Shown here: positions 11,946 through 22,606 of the stretch, in pieces
Layout of the letters: every line of letters starts with the position of its first letter
Numbering within the stretch: the first letter of the stretch is position 1
Source: Onthophagus taurus
Taxonomy: Eukaryota > Arthropoda > Insecta > Coleoptera > Scarabaeidae
Assembly (NCBI RefSeq): GCF_036711975.1
Contig: NC_091976.1
Span: 5,580,001 to 5,644,000 of the forward strand
DNA length: 64,000 bases
Direction: 5' to 3'
Notes under the pieces: generated by a model
Databases searched by the model: none
What the model saw: the letters and a program-made list of their open reading frames with translations, nothing else
What the model was told of the DNA's origin: nothing
Program-made: the position numbers and the translations under genes

Positions 11946-12215
11946 GATAACTTAATAGGTATTAAAAGAAGTGTATGCGCCAATAAAACAATATATTACA
12001 TTATCATTATCAGAGAGTTTAAGTATTTAAAAAAAACTTTCTTACTTATCTCTTATTCGCCAATTTTCTCATTCAAGCAAAGAGTAAAATGTATACAAAA
12101 ATTATGTTATATATGATGACTTTTATGATAATTTATGCGTAATAGTAACTTATACATTCTCCACACAATCACATAATTTGAATATAAAGGATTATACTCT
12201 TTTCTAAAACAGTTT
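11946..12215 (-). other. duplicated 5' flank of the desaturase pseudogene
   Basis: The complement of this stretch resembles 19840-20044 in front of the live desaturase: a shared GTGATTGTGTGGA block, a TATA-like CATATATAA near 12095-12110, and AAACTCTCTGATAATG near 12005-12030. The duplication therefore carried the promoter, and is lost from view at about 12215. The splice donor of the 5' UTR intron seen in the live gene is not preserved. Confidence 0.65.
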
Positions 12216-12542
12216 TTTTAATATTCTATTGCATTTTTATAAGGATTTCAATTCAATTCAATTTCAATTTATTCAGTTCAAAAATACAGCAACCACTATT
12301 TTATATTAAAGGCGAACTAACTTGACCAAGCACTTTAAAAATGAAAATCTAACAACAATTTTAATTAATTAATAACAATTTTCTTAAAATAATATTTGAA
12401 ATGAAATACCTTACTCTTTTCAAGAATACCTTTAACAATAAAGACTAAAAAGGCCTCTTCTTCTCTAAATAATATGTTTTATATCCTTCGAGATTCTCTA
12501 CTACACGACGGCCTGTATTTCTAGTAGGCTTTGGTATAACAT
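12216..12542. other. non-coding spacer with possible LINE 3' tail
   Basis: AT-rich, no frame. The repeated AATTC/AATTG run near 12248-12275 followed by TTTATTCAGTTC looks like the 3' tail of a - strand LINE or SINE, but too little is left to assign it. Confidence 0.25.
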
Positions 12543-13339
12543 ATGAAAAGTCCTGTAATAAAATTATTTATCATGAAGAAGCTGTTAAAGTTAAAATACA
12601 CATCAGGAGATTTACAGGACCATTTTGTTCAGGTAGAAATGTTATTACGAGAATTAAAAGCTCTAAGTATGAAACCAGATTATAGCGATAAAGCATGTTT
12701 TCTATTACTGACAATGCCTGATAAATTTGATGTAGTTATAACAGCATTAGAGACAATATCGGAAGGTCTTTATTATGAGTTTGTCAAAAACAGATTACTT
12801 AATGCTGAAATGAAGTAAAGAAAATGACAACTATTCTTTCAAAACACATAATAAAAACTGCTACGAGTGTGGTAAATCATAGTCATTTTAAACGAGACTG
12901 TCCTGAAAAAGATAAAAAGTGGAAACCATTTCGTGGTAGAGGAAGGGGAAAGAATAGAGGCAGAGGACGAGGTGCAAGAAATGAGCAACGAGCTAATTAT
13001 ACTAACAAAACAACTGAAGAAATCTCTTTTATTGCTTCAACGAATATCGAAAATACATTTTGTTTATCCACCAGGAATGACATAAGATTCATTATTGATA
13101 GTGGTGTATCGGATCATTTGGTAAACGAAGATTTAGAGAAATGGATGACAGATGTGGAGCATTTATCAAGTGATGGCAATATAAACATTACATATGGAGA
13201 TAAATTAACTGCAAAGAAAGTAGGAAAATTAAGACTACAGTCTGACATTACACTAAATGTTCAGGCGGTAGATGAACAAGAGGGAGTGCTATCAGAACAT
13301 GGTGCAGTTCTGGGTGATGTTATCATAAGAAAAAAATAA
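12543..13339 (+). pseudogene. Ty1/copia gag and protease remnant
   Basis: The first frame (12543-12818) matches the UBN2-type gag of copia elements (CFLLLTMPDKFDVVITALET). A zinc knuckle C-Y-E-C...SHFKRDC is split between frames at about 12855-12905. A Gly/Arg-rich RNA-binding stretch follows (about 12930-12985). A protease start FIIDSGVSDHLVNED with the catalytic D-S-G lies at about 13090. Integrase and RT are absent. A second, separately decayed copia gag lies at 59980-60757. Confidence 0.82.
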
Positions 13340-14219
13340 AATTAAAATATATTCATTAAAATAATTATTTAATAACTGAATAAAAATGTAAAATTACACT
13401 ACTAATAGTACTATCAGGCCCAGGACTTGGTCCCGGAGAAATAAATATTACATAATAGGTACAAAACAATAAGCTTTAATATTTAAATAACGGGTCATCC
13501 AGGTTTTAAACATTGTTAAATATTTAGCGAAACCCTGATAAGGAATTTAATTTATATACGGTTAATTCGCGAAAAGGAAAATTTTTTTTAAAGAATAAAA
13601 ATAATAAAAGAATTGAAATGTTTTATAATTTCAGAATTTGAGTCGTAACAAGTGAAAAAAATTGCCAAGATTAGTTCGATTATTACACATAAATGTATGT
13701 AATGTAAAGTGGCTGATAATGTGACGGTATTTATTCTCAAAGATAATGTAGTGTTTTGGAAAGTTTAAACAGATTAAGCGTTATCAGAGTCATATTGAAT
13801 TCTAAATCATTCTTTTGAAGGATTTTTAGGAGCCCGGATTTGGTTACCCAAATTTTTGTTAATTATGTTATTTTATTAGCTTACCCTTTGGCCATTTTGG
13901 TTTCTTTGGAACATCATTTGAAACTCGATCGATTTTGCTGTACTTGGCCTCAGTCCTGGGTGTAAGTTGGTACTCAGTCTCTGGTTCGGGGCTCTCAGGA
14001 CTCATAACGCCGTTCTTATGCTCCTTCTTATTGAGTTCCTGCAAGTGTCAGTGGACCAGCTCATGGAGTAAGACAGCCTCAAGGGCTATCACACACACAT
14101 CAAATATAATATTACAGTGATACTACTAGTACTACTAATATTACACAATAGTTTAATCTCAAATTGCATCAATGTTCTTTAAATTAAAATAAATTAATAT
14201 AACTGTGTAATAATAATAA
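13340..14219. other. non-coding, no feature recognised
   Basis: About 880 AT-rich bases without a convincing frame or repeat ends. A CA microsatellite-like stretch (14090-14100) and TAA repeats (14207-14222) are the only simple patterns. Confidence 0.4.
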
Positions 14220-14367
14220 TAACACTGCACAACAGCATTTCTGATGATTGGGTTATGTTACATGATATTGGTCTAGTTAAAAAAATATGACACCGGTGTT
14301 TTTTTATAATAAAACACTATAAATTTAGAGATAATTCTAATTTATTTAATTCTTATAATGAAAAAAA

Positions 14368-15348
14368 CTATCTTTTATATGATTTTCTTTCTAAAGTTGA
14401 AGGCAGAGAGCTATTCTGAATGCTCCAACAATAGCTAGCCATTATGTGTGCGTTCCAGTAGCCCTGATAGCGTTCCTCCATGGTACGGAGGTCCTGGTGG
14501 AATCGCTCGCAGTCTTCTTCACTTAGGTCCCCAAGATTGACGGGAAAATAGGCCAGGTGGTTGTGCAGAAAGTGTAACTTGATGCTGATGTTACATCCAA
14601 GCCTTTGAAAGTGGCTCATCAGTTGTTCGACGTGTTGAGAAAATTCAGAAAATTTTTTAATAAACCAAACAGACTCATTCCATGCCGTTTTCTCAATCTT
14701 TGTCATAGTGTCCGTAAAATTTGAGTCTTTTATTAATGATCTTATTTATGGCCCGTCAAAAATTCTTGCTTTTATTTTTTCCGCACTCAGTTTTGGAAAC
14801 TTTTTTGATAAAAAAAGGAAACAATTCCCATTTTTGTCAAGACCTTTTACAAATTGTTTTACAAGTCGTAGTTTTATATGTAACGGAGGCAAAATTATAC
14901 GATCCCTTGGTACTAAAGGTGGGTTTATCACGTTCTGTTGTCCTACAACCAGCGCTTCCCGAGGAGGCCAATCTTTTTTAATCCAATGTTGATATTTAGC
15001 TCTACTGTCGCATAAGCAAAGAAAACGGGGATATTTTGTATAACCACCTTGTTGGCCTAAAAGAAAGTTGATCATTTTTAAATCAACACATATGAGCCAA
15101 TTGTGTTCCACATATTTAATTATGTCTAAAACCAGAGCAATAGTTGTATATTCTTCTTTTACAATTGTGGGATGTGCAATAGAGAACGACCCTAATTTAT
15201 TCCCATTGGGTAAGAGAACAACATTTTAGACTACGTTTTGATGAGTCTATGAATGAGATGCCACTCATTAGAAACGTGACTGGTTTCTAATCTTTACAAA
15301 ATACGAAATCATTTTCTTCAGCAAAATATTTGAGGAGATTTTGTTCCG
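14368..15348 (-). pseudogene. CACTG-element protein, C-terminal half
   Basis: Continues the same protein after the LINE: EQNLLKYFAEENDFVFC (about 15340), FIDSSKRSLKC (about 15240), ICVDLKMINFLLGQQGGYTK (about 15090), LPPLHIKLRLVKQFVKGLDK (about 14890), LHFLHNH (about 14560) and DCERFHQDLRTMEERYQGYW (about 14510), ending near 14368. There are stops near 15280 and 15190 and a frame change near 14710-14746. The acidic residues in FIDSS, CVDLK and CERFH could be a DDE triad. A Cys expected 19 residues after the second Asp is Arg here. Role inferred only: transposase. Confidence 0.7.
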
Positions 15349-18300
15349 CATGCATTATCTCATTTCTTTTGGATATATATATTTTTTTTCATTTCTATTG
15401 CTGTTACTCTTTATTTTGTATTTTTTTTTTATTTCTTTTCGTTTACTTATTTAATTTGATTTTTGTTTGTTTTGTTTACTTTTTGAATTGTTCATTCTTT
15501 GGCTTTAACTGTTTTTCTGATACTCTTTCTCTATACGGTATGGCGTGCAATTTTCTAAAGATTATACATTTAAATATCAGATCATTGCGATCAAAAATTG
15601 AAGACTTGAGGACGTTGATTGCTGATACTAATGTGGATGTGTTGGCCTTGTCTGAAACCTGGCTACAGGATAATGACACTTTTCATGTGGATGGATATAA
15701 TGTGATACGCAGAGATCGTGGGTCGAGAGGTGGCGGAATTTGTTTTGTTTTACGTGATTTTTTGGAGTTCTCCATTATTCCGTCTTCTTTCGAGATTGAG
15801 CAGTTGTGGATAAAAGTCCGTTTTGGTTGCGAGTGGCGGTGTGTATAAGCCTCCCGCTGTTTATTACAGAGGATTTCTGCATGAATTTGAGATTTTATTT
15901 GTTGCGGTGATTTTAATGTTAATTTAATCAATATGGATAATTGCGATAGTGAGTATCTGTTGAATTTGCTAAATTCCCTTGGAGGTCAACAATTGATTGA
16001 TGTACCTACAAGAATTACTTTTGGAACGGCTTCTCTGATAGACTTACTTGCTGATAACGTTCGAAAAGACTGGTTCTACGCAGTGGAGTGCTCCCGTGCA
16101 ATTTGTCTGATCATGATATGGTATTTTGCGATGTTGGTGTGAATGTAGGTAGACAATCTCCAGTGTTTAAGTCTTTACGACTATTAAGGCGTATTGATAG
16201 TGTATCTTTTCTGCATGATTTACAATGAGTTCCATTCAATTTTATATTTTATCTAACTGATATTAACGACAAGGTCTCATTCTTTACACAAGCCTTAATT
16301 GATTTATTTGATATTCACGCTCCAATAAAGCAATGTCGATTTACCAAGCCTCCCGCACCCTGGATGACTGATAATATTAGATTAATGATTAAGTTGAGAA
16401 ATGAGGCTAAAACCAGATTTAGACATACGGGCAGGCCGGCTCATTGGGAATATTATAAGACCCTTCGTAATCTTACTATTGCAGCTATAAGGAATGAAAA
16501 GCGAGCTTATTTTGGTTCTATTGCTGCTACGGACAATACCAAACAGATGTAGAATAACTTGAAAACTTTGAACTTGAAACCAATTCAAAAATCTTGTCTA
16601 CCTTTAAATTTAAAACATCCTGATCAGATTAATAATTATTTTGTAGGCAGTGTAAATGACATTATTAAAGATTTACAGGCTTCTGACCTTGATCTGTACA
16701 GTTCTCCTATTTATAGTAGTGAGTTTTCACTTAAGACTGTGGACATCTCTCTGGTTTTTGACGTGATTGCATCTATTACATTTTCTGCTATTGGTACTGA
16801 TGGAATTTCCATTGAGATGATCAAACTGTGTTGCCCCACCATTTTGCCATATTTAACCCACATACTCAATTGTTGTTTAGTTGGCCATGTCTTTCCCTTG
16901 GAATGGAAACGCACAGAGGTTATTCTTCTGCTCAAAAAGGATAACCCGCGAGAGTATAGTGACTTGCGACCAATAAGTATTCTCCCTGTTCTTTCTAAAG
17001 TTTTAGAAAAGGTTATGAAGGCTCAATTGGTGGTGTATATGGAGACCAATAGTTTGCTCTCTTCAGAACAATCGGGTTTTCGATGTGGGTATAGTTGCAC
17101 AACATCAATGTTAAATCTAACTGATGATATATTGTCCGCTCTTGACGTGGGAGAGAGTACTGCTGTGGTTTTTTAGACTATTCAAAAGCATTTGACACTG
17201 TTAACCACACCATTTTGAGCAAACTACTTCGTTATCTGGGTTTTGGTGAAGGCGCAGTAACACTATTGAGTAACTATCTTAGTGATCGCACACAGAGGGT
17301 GATAGTTGATGATGCCATTTCTGGTGAACTCGCACTTTGTAATGGTGTTCCCCAAGGATCTGTGCTGAGACCTAGTTTATTTTCTATCTATACGTCACAA
17401 TTTAATAAATTTATTAAATTCTGTAAAATGAGTACATATGCGGATGATACCCAGCTTTACGATTCATACGCGACAGCGGGCAGTGGTATTGCTGAGGCTG
17501 GTATTAGCGGTGACCTTGATATGATTTTTGAATTAGCAAGATACCACTAGCTTAAAATAAATCCTGACAAATCTATGTGGATGAGTTTTAATGGGCAACA
17601 GCGCAACCCTACTTCGCACTTAGCCATTAAGATGAATAACACCTTAATTAAAAAGGTCTCTGAAGCTAAGTGTCTTGGTATGATTTTAGACACTAGCTTA
17701 AGATTTAGAAAACAAATTCAAACATATATTCAGAGATCATATTTTTTTGCGTCGGCTGTACCCGCATCGTTCATGTTTACCTTTGAAATTAAAAGTACTC
17801 CTCTGTGATATGTTTGTTCTTTCACAATTTAATTATATGCCTGCTGTATATCATAGGGCTATAGATGCAGTCACGTCACGAAGTATACAAAAGGTTCAGA
17901 ATAGTTACCTCAAATTCATTTATGGGATTCGCAAATTTGATAGAGTTTCTCATAAACTTAAGGATGCTGGGTGGCTGAACATGAGCTCTCGACGGGAGTT
18001 TCACAGTTTGTCTCTCTATCATAGAATCGTTACCTCTGGAGTCCCGGAGCACCTGCATAATAAAATTAAATATAAACCACAGTGCGAAGGAAGTCAGACA
18101 AGGTCAGGTATTAGTTTCTATCCTCCAAAACATAGAACATCACTTTTTCAAAGGTCATTTACATATCATGTTTATAAATCGTATGGAAGCTTGCCACATG
18201 CTCTACGTCAACTGAAATATGACCAATTTCTAATAAAATTGAGGAATATGATTTTTCAGCAGTCAACGGGTCTTGTCTGTTGTTTGTTATTCTTTGTTTC

Positions 18301-18746
18301 TCTGTGATTTTTTTGTGACCTCATTCTTATTGATATAAAGTCACTGTTACGATGTTAACAGTTACGCCATCAGTTATTACACTGAGTCCTTTTTTAATTT
18401 TCATTATTATTGTTTTTTTTTTCTCCTCTTCTTTCTTTTTTTTTCTCTTTCATTTAATTTACGTTTGGGTCTTTTGGGCCCTTTCATTTAATTTAATTAT
18501 GTTTAAATTTAGATTTGATATGATGCGGGTGATACTGTATTAATGATTTCAAGATTTTGCCTTTGTTTTTTTTCTTTCTTTTTATTTGTTATAATTCATA
18601 GAATTTTTTTTTTAATTTTACGGTTGGATAGAACATACTATTCTGGATCTCGCCGTTTGATCTCCATATATTATGTATATATTTGTATTGTAGTTTCTTC
18701 TTTGTAATGGAGACAATAAAGTCATTTATTATTATTATTATTAATA
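15349..18746 (+). mobile_element. CR1/Jockey-like LINE inserted in the CACTG element
   Basis: Endonuclease and RT domains, no RNase H, a T-rich 3' UTR, and a 3' tail of ATT repeats (18728-18742) define a non-LTR element. It separates the two halves of the CACTG-element gene, so it arrived later. No clear target duplication is seen. The first about 190 bp are T-rich and non-coding, so the copy is 5' truncated or begins near its ORF2. Confidence 0.85.
15540..18307 (+). pseudogene. LINE ORF2: endonuclease and reverse transcriptase, several lesions
   Basis: The endonuclease starts near 15540 (IIHLNIRSLRSKIEDLRTL; ALSETWLQDND at about 15650; GDFNVN at about 15905). RT motifs: RPISILPVLSKVLEKVM (about 16970), SGFRCGYSCTTSML (about 17070), VPQGSVLRPSLFSIY (about 17347) and YADDT (17437, catalytic pair intact). 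The C-terminal stretch EFHSLSLYHRIV (about 17998) ends at 18307. Frameshifts or stops lie near 15848, 16142, 16550, 17174, 17548 and 17750. The protein would copy element RNA at a nicked target; this copy cannot. Confidence 0.82.
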
Positions 18747-18751
18747 AGAAA

Positions 18752-19354
18752 TTTTCGTTTCTTTTGTTACTAAGTTTCTTTGTTTAAGCCTAGAAGCCAA
18801 AATTTCTGAAGCAGCCTTTGACAGTCCCAGATCTCTGACAAGGTCCTTTTAATCATCTTGGTTGAATAATTTTGGCGCTTTCAGGTCACATTCAAAGTCA
18901 CTATCACTACTGTCAGTTTTCGTCTCAAAATGCATAGGCTCCTCCTGTGAAGCATCAGTTTGAGGTGCAAGTGATATTTTAGGACTCAAAACACGTCTAT
19001 GTGCCAACCGTATCGTGGTAGCTCGATTTTTTCGGTTAACGCCAGTTATGTTCACCAAACAAAAATAACAGTCGTCGTGGTGGTTCAAGGGTTCAGTCCA
19101 GATCATAGCGGTTTCGCACCTAAAGCTATTCCTTTTCTTATTTGTCCACAAACGTAGAAACTCAACGCACGTTTTGCATACCTTTTGCGGAATCCAAGGC
19201 TTGTCTTTCATTTCTTGTGTGTGACCAAAGTAATTTGTTAAGCCTCAATCACGAACGCTGTCGCATTCAAACGGTATTCTTTAAGTATATACTCTCCGCA
19301 AACGAAACAAAAATTATTGAAATCATTGACACAAAGTCTTCTTGACGATGCCAT
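18752..19354 (-). pseudogene. CACTG-element protein, N-terminal half
   Basis: Reads from ATG at 19354 (MASSRRLCVNDFNN, with a possible zinc pair C-F-V-C), then a frameshift near 19230, then the frame containing KPWIPQKVCKTCVEFLRLW and HHDDCYFCLVNITGVNRKN (C-x2-C pairs, likely zinc binding). It continues past a TAA at 18849 into KDLVRDLGLSKAASEILASRL and is cut by the LINE at about 18750. I recognise the pattern from hypothetical proteins present in many copies in invertebrate genomes. No function is assigned to that family that I know of. Confidence 0.7.
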
Positions 19355-19914
19355 ATCAAATTATATTAATAAAACTTAATATTTTCTGAATTACAAGCAA
19401 ATTAACACACTAACACAGCGATTTTTTCGTGAAAGCTATATCTCGTAAACAAGAGCTGTCACAAAAAAACTCAGGGTGTATTTGAAATCAGCGACGTCAA
19501 ATTAGTAAATATCACGTGATAAAAGTCAATCATCAGAGAAAAGTTGCCATATTGTTGTGCAGTGTAATTTATTGAGTGTAAAATAAAGTTTACAATACGT
19601 CAAAGAAGAAACAAAGAAAAATTTAATACTACTATTTAATACTGTAAAAGACATTTTGCGTAAGATATGTTCTAAGGTATATTTTCATTTTCTTCAGTAG
19701 TGTAATTCTGAATAGTAATCAGTTATAAAATTTATATGTCTAAATGTTGAACTATTGTGTGGAAATTTTAACGAAAATACTAAATTATGTATTCTTTCAA
19801 ATTAAATTTAGAAAAGTTTAGAAAAGTAAAATTCTTTGTATTCAAATTATGTGATTGTGTGGATAATGTAAGTATAATGTTGCTATTACGTAGAAATTAT
19901 CATAAAAATCATCA

Positions 19915-20044
19915 TATATAAAACGATTTTTGATTTCACTCTCTGTAAACAACAGACTGGCCAAAAAGAAGTAAGTTTTTTAAATATTTAAACTCTCTGA
20001 TAATGTAATATATTTCTTATACTCTTTTAGTTTATTAAGTTATC
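19915..20044 (+). promoter_or_regulatory. desaturase core promoter and 5' UTR intron
   Basis: TATATAAAA at 19915-19923 is followed by an initiator-like TTCACTC (A at 19938), slightly closer than the usual 25-30 bp. A donor GTAAGT at 19971 and acceptor CTTTTAG ending at 20030 outline a 60-bp intron in the 5' leader. The leader exon then continues TTTATTAAGTTATC to the ATG at 20045. Parts of this block are also kept in the pseudogene flank (11946-12215). Confidence 0.55.
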
Positions 20045-21237
20045 ATGGCTCCTAAAGATTCTGGCGCCCCCTTAATAAAGTCAATGAAAAAATTAAATGA
20101 TAATCATCAAGAAACACCAAAAATGTTTGGTAAATACAATATTTTTGGTTTTAAATTCCAGCAGGAACTTAAATACAATAACATCATCTTCTTCGCCAGT
20201 TTACATCTACTATTGTTCTTCAGTATAATTACTTTTCCATGGATTCAAAAATGGAAATTAGTTTTATGTAGTAAGTTACATTATTTGAATTTTTTTCATT
20301 ACGTTGAAAAATACTTTCTTTAAGGTATCGTTTATGTCCACTTTATTGGGTTGGGTGTAACAGCGGGAGTTCATCGTTATTTTACTCACCGCACATTTAA
20401 AGCAAGTCTTCCATTAAAACTATTCTTTTTGATGATGTACGCCGCTTCTGGACAGGTATAAAAATGTTCAACCGTTAACATAGCTTTATTTCAATCATTT
20501 TGATTTCAGAATAAACTTTTTGAATGGGTTAGAGACCATCGTGTCCATCATAAATACTCAGAAACCGACGCAGATCCACACAATTCCAACCGTGGTTTTT
20601 TTTTCGCTCATATTGGGTGGTTAATGATAAAAAAACATCCGGAAGTGATTAGAAAAGGAGCTAGTATTGATATGAGCGACATAAAAAATGATCCAATTCT
20701 GGTTTGGTTCGACAGAAACATAAGTTATCTCATGATATTGTTCTGTTTCCTCATTCCCTGTACGTTCATGCGATATTATTTAGAAGAATCTTGGTTTTGG
20801 AGTTTTTTATCTCAACTAGGCAGATACGTGATTTTGTTAAATGTAATTTGGTTGGTGAATAGTGCAGCCCATCTATACGGAAATAAACCTTATAATAAGT
20901 ATAGTTAAAAATGGTCTTCAAATTACCCTAATTGTTTATTGTTACATTTTTTAGGACTATTAATCCAAGAGAAAATTTGTTTGTGAGCATAGTTAGTACA
21001 GGCGAAGGTTGGCATAATTACCATCACACATTTCCCTGGGATTACAAAGCTTCTGAGTACGGAAAATGGAACTTAACGACTCATTTCCTGAATCTTGCCG
21101 CAAAGTTAGGTTTAGCTTACGATTTAAAATCACCATCTGATGAATTAGTAAAGAAAACAATTGATAAAGTTGGAGACGGGACTTATTCGCATTACGTTAA
21201 CGAAAACGGTGACATCGTAAAATTGGGATTAGATTAA
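20045..21237 (+). CDS. acyl-CoA desaturase (fatty acid desaturase, insect type), 4 exons
   Basis: Exons 20045-20270, 20325-20455, 20510-20898 and 20955-21237 join in frame with GT/AG borders to 342 aa. The enzyme introduces a double bond into saturated acyl-CoA in the ER membrane using cytochrome b5 electrons. Histidine boxes coordinating the di-iron centre: HRYFTH (92-97), HRVHH (129-133) and HNYHH (269-273); NSAAHLYG is also present. Hydrophobic pairs lie at about 45-64, 72-90 and two more in exon 3. It is shorter than most insect desaturases (about 350-390), mainly at the N-terminus. Box 1 differs from the common HRLWSH. Double-bond position (delta 9 or 11) cannot be told. A head-to-head pseudogene copy lies at 5250-11945. 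Confidence 0.93.
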
Positions 21238-22089
21238 AACACTTCACAAAATGTGAATATTATGTATGGCAAAATTAAATAATTGAACTTTACTTCAAGT
21301 CTATTAGAAGTATTTATTTATTTTAAAATGAAACTAATTAAGTAGTCCTAATAATCCAGTCATGATAATATCCAACTCCGTTTCATTTCCTTTGTTAGTA
21401 ACTCGTACAATACAGCGAACCAGATACTTATCAAATGCTTATATGTAGATAAAATAAAGAATATCCCAATAAGATTACCCGATATAAATTTTTACGCCAT
21501 TTTTTGTTTCTGTGCCAGTGGCATATCTGAAATTTAACTATCGGTTTAGCTATCATTTGCGATTATTCCGATTATTAATTATAGAACGCTACACAAAGGA
21601 ACAACGAGCAATTCTCAGTCACATTATTGAGCACCAAATGTATCGACGATTTGAAGAATGATCAATAAAGAAAGCGTGTAATAAGGAAAATGGAATAAAA
21701 AAAAATCAAAATTAAGGCGAACGATTAAAAATCAGATTAAACTCAAAGTAAAAACAGCGGAATTCAAATACCATTATAAAAAAAAATAATACAATAAAGC
21801 AAAAAGTAAAATAAATAAACAATGCCTAATAATAACGACGAAATTAAACATTATAAAAAGACTGAACCAACGAAAATCCTGAACTACCAAAACGTAGGAA
21901 GTAATGCGCTGACAGCATTACAAAGTAAGCGCCTAAATGTAAAAAATTAGTCCTGAAATAAATCGATATCAGTTCCTAAAAGCATTGGTGCGCGGAATAA
22001 GCGTACAGAACAAGAAATTATAGCGAAGTAGACGGGGATTTCAAAAGAACTGTGAAATCACACATATTGTGTAAAATCTTGTAGAAGAA
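21238..22089. other. intergenic, 3' of desaturase
   Basis: Contains the 3' UTR and AT-rich spacer. No frame is convincing. A short stretch near 21590-21655 (RYTKEQRAILSHIIE in one frame) may be debris of an element but is too short to assign. Confidence 0.35.
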
Positions 22090-22540
22090 TAATACGTCAT
22101 TACACCGGCGACGCTATTATTAACAGTAGTGTCAATGTGCTGTGCATAAAGAAGCTTGGAATCGAGGGTCACTCCAAGGTCTCTAATAAATGAAACGCGT
22201 GTTAGGTTTTCACCAGCGATGCTGTAATTGTACTCTTTCTTCCCGAAAAAGAAATAACATTATATTTAGACAGATTTAGGGTCGAGTGGTTTTTAGTGCA
22301 AAAGTTAGAAATCCTAAGAAGGTCAGTCTGCAGCCTAGAGCAGTCCATATGAGAGAATATAAGCAGATAAAGCTTGAGATCATCTGCTTACATTAAACAT
22401 TCACGATGCTTCACAACCTTGAATATATCGTTAATATAGAGATTAAATAGCAAGGGTCCGAGATGGCTACCCTGAGGGACGCCAGAGGGAATTGACATAA
22501 GGTCAGAGTAATATCCGTTAACATTATTAACAATTTAATT
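22090..22540 (-). pseudogene. LINE reverse transcriptase fragment
   Basis: The - strand reads PSGVPQGSHLGPLLFNLYIN (about 22500-22440), then the catalytic Y-A-D-D with a stop replacing Tyr (about 22385), then LNLSKYNVISF (about 22280) and DLGVTLDSKLLYAQHID (about 22180). These are the palm and thumb of a Jockey/CR1-type RT. Only this fragment remains. Confidence 0.75.
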
Positions 22541-22606
22541 TATTTTTTGTTAGTAATTTAACGAACAGTACAAGATAATAGAATATTGTTAAACTTTGCT
22601 TTCTTG

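Larger units (their letters stand above)
14223..19564 (-). mobile_element. DNA transposon with CACTG ends, uncharacterised transposase family, split by a LINE
   Basis: The left end CACTGCACAACAG (14223-14235) and the right end, complementary at CACTGCACAACA (19564 inward), form short TIRs flanked by TAA on both sides (14220-14222, 19565-19567). Both ends share a second block TCTGATGATTG about 10-25 bp further in. They sit 145 and 210 bp outside the two ends of a single decayed gene read on the - strand (19354 to 14368). Without the inserted LINE the element would be about 1.95 kb, almost filled by the gene. CACT(A/G) ends with 3-bp duplications recall the CMC/EnSpm group. Confidence 0.72.

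Noticed and set aside
13935-14120. 61-codon + strand frame, Ser/Leu-rich
   Set aside because: No similarity recognised and surrounded by non-coding sequence; probably chance.
14708-14992. Two overlapping + strand frames
   Set aside because: They lie opposite the CACTG-element protein and are antisense shadows of it.
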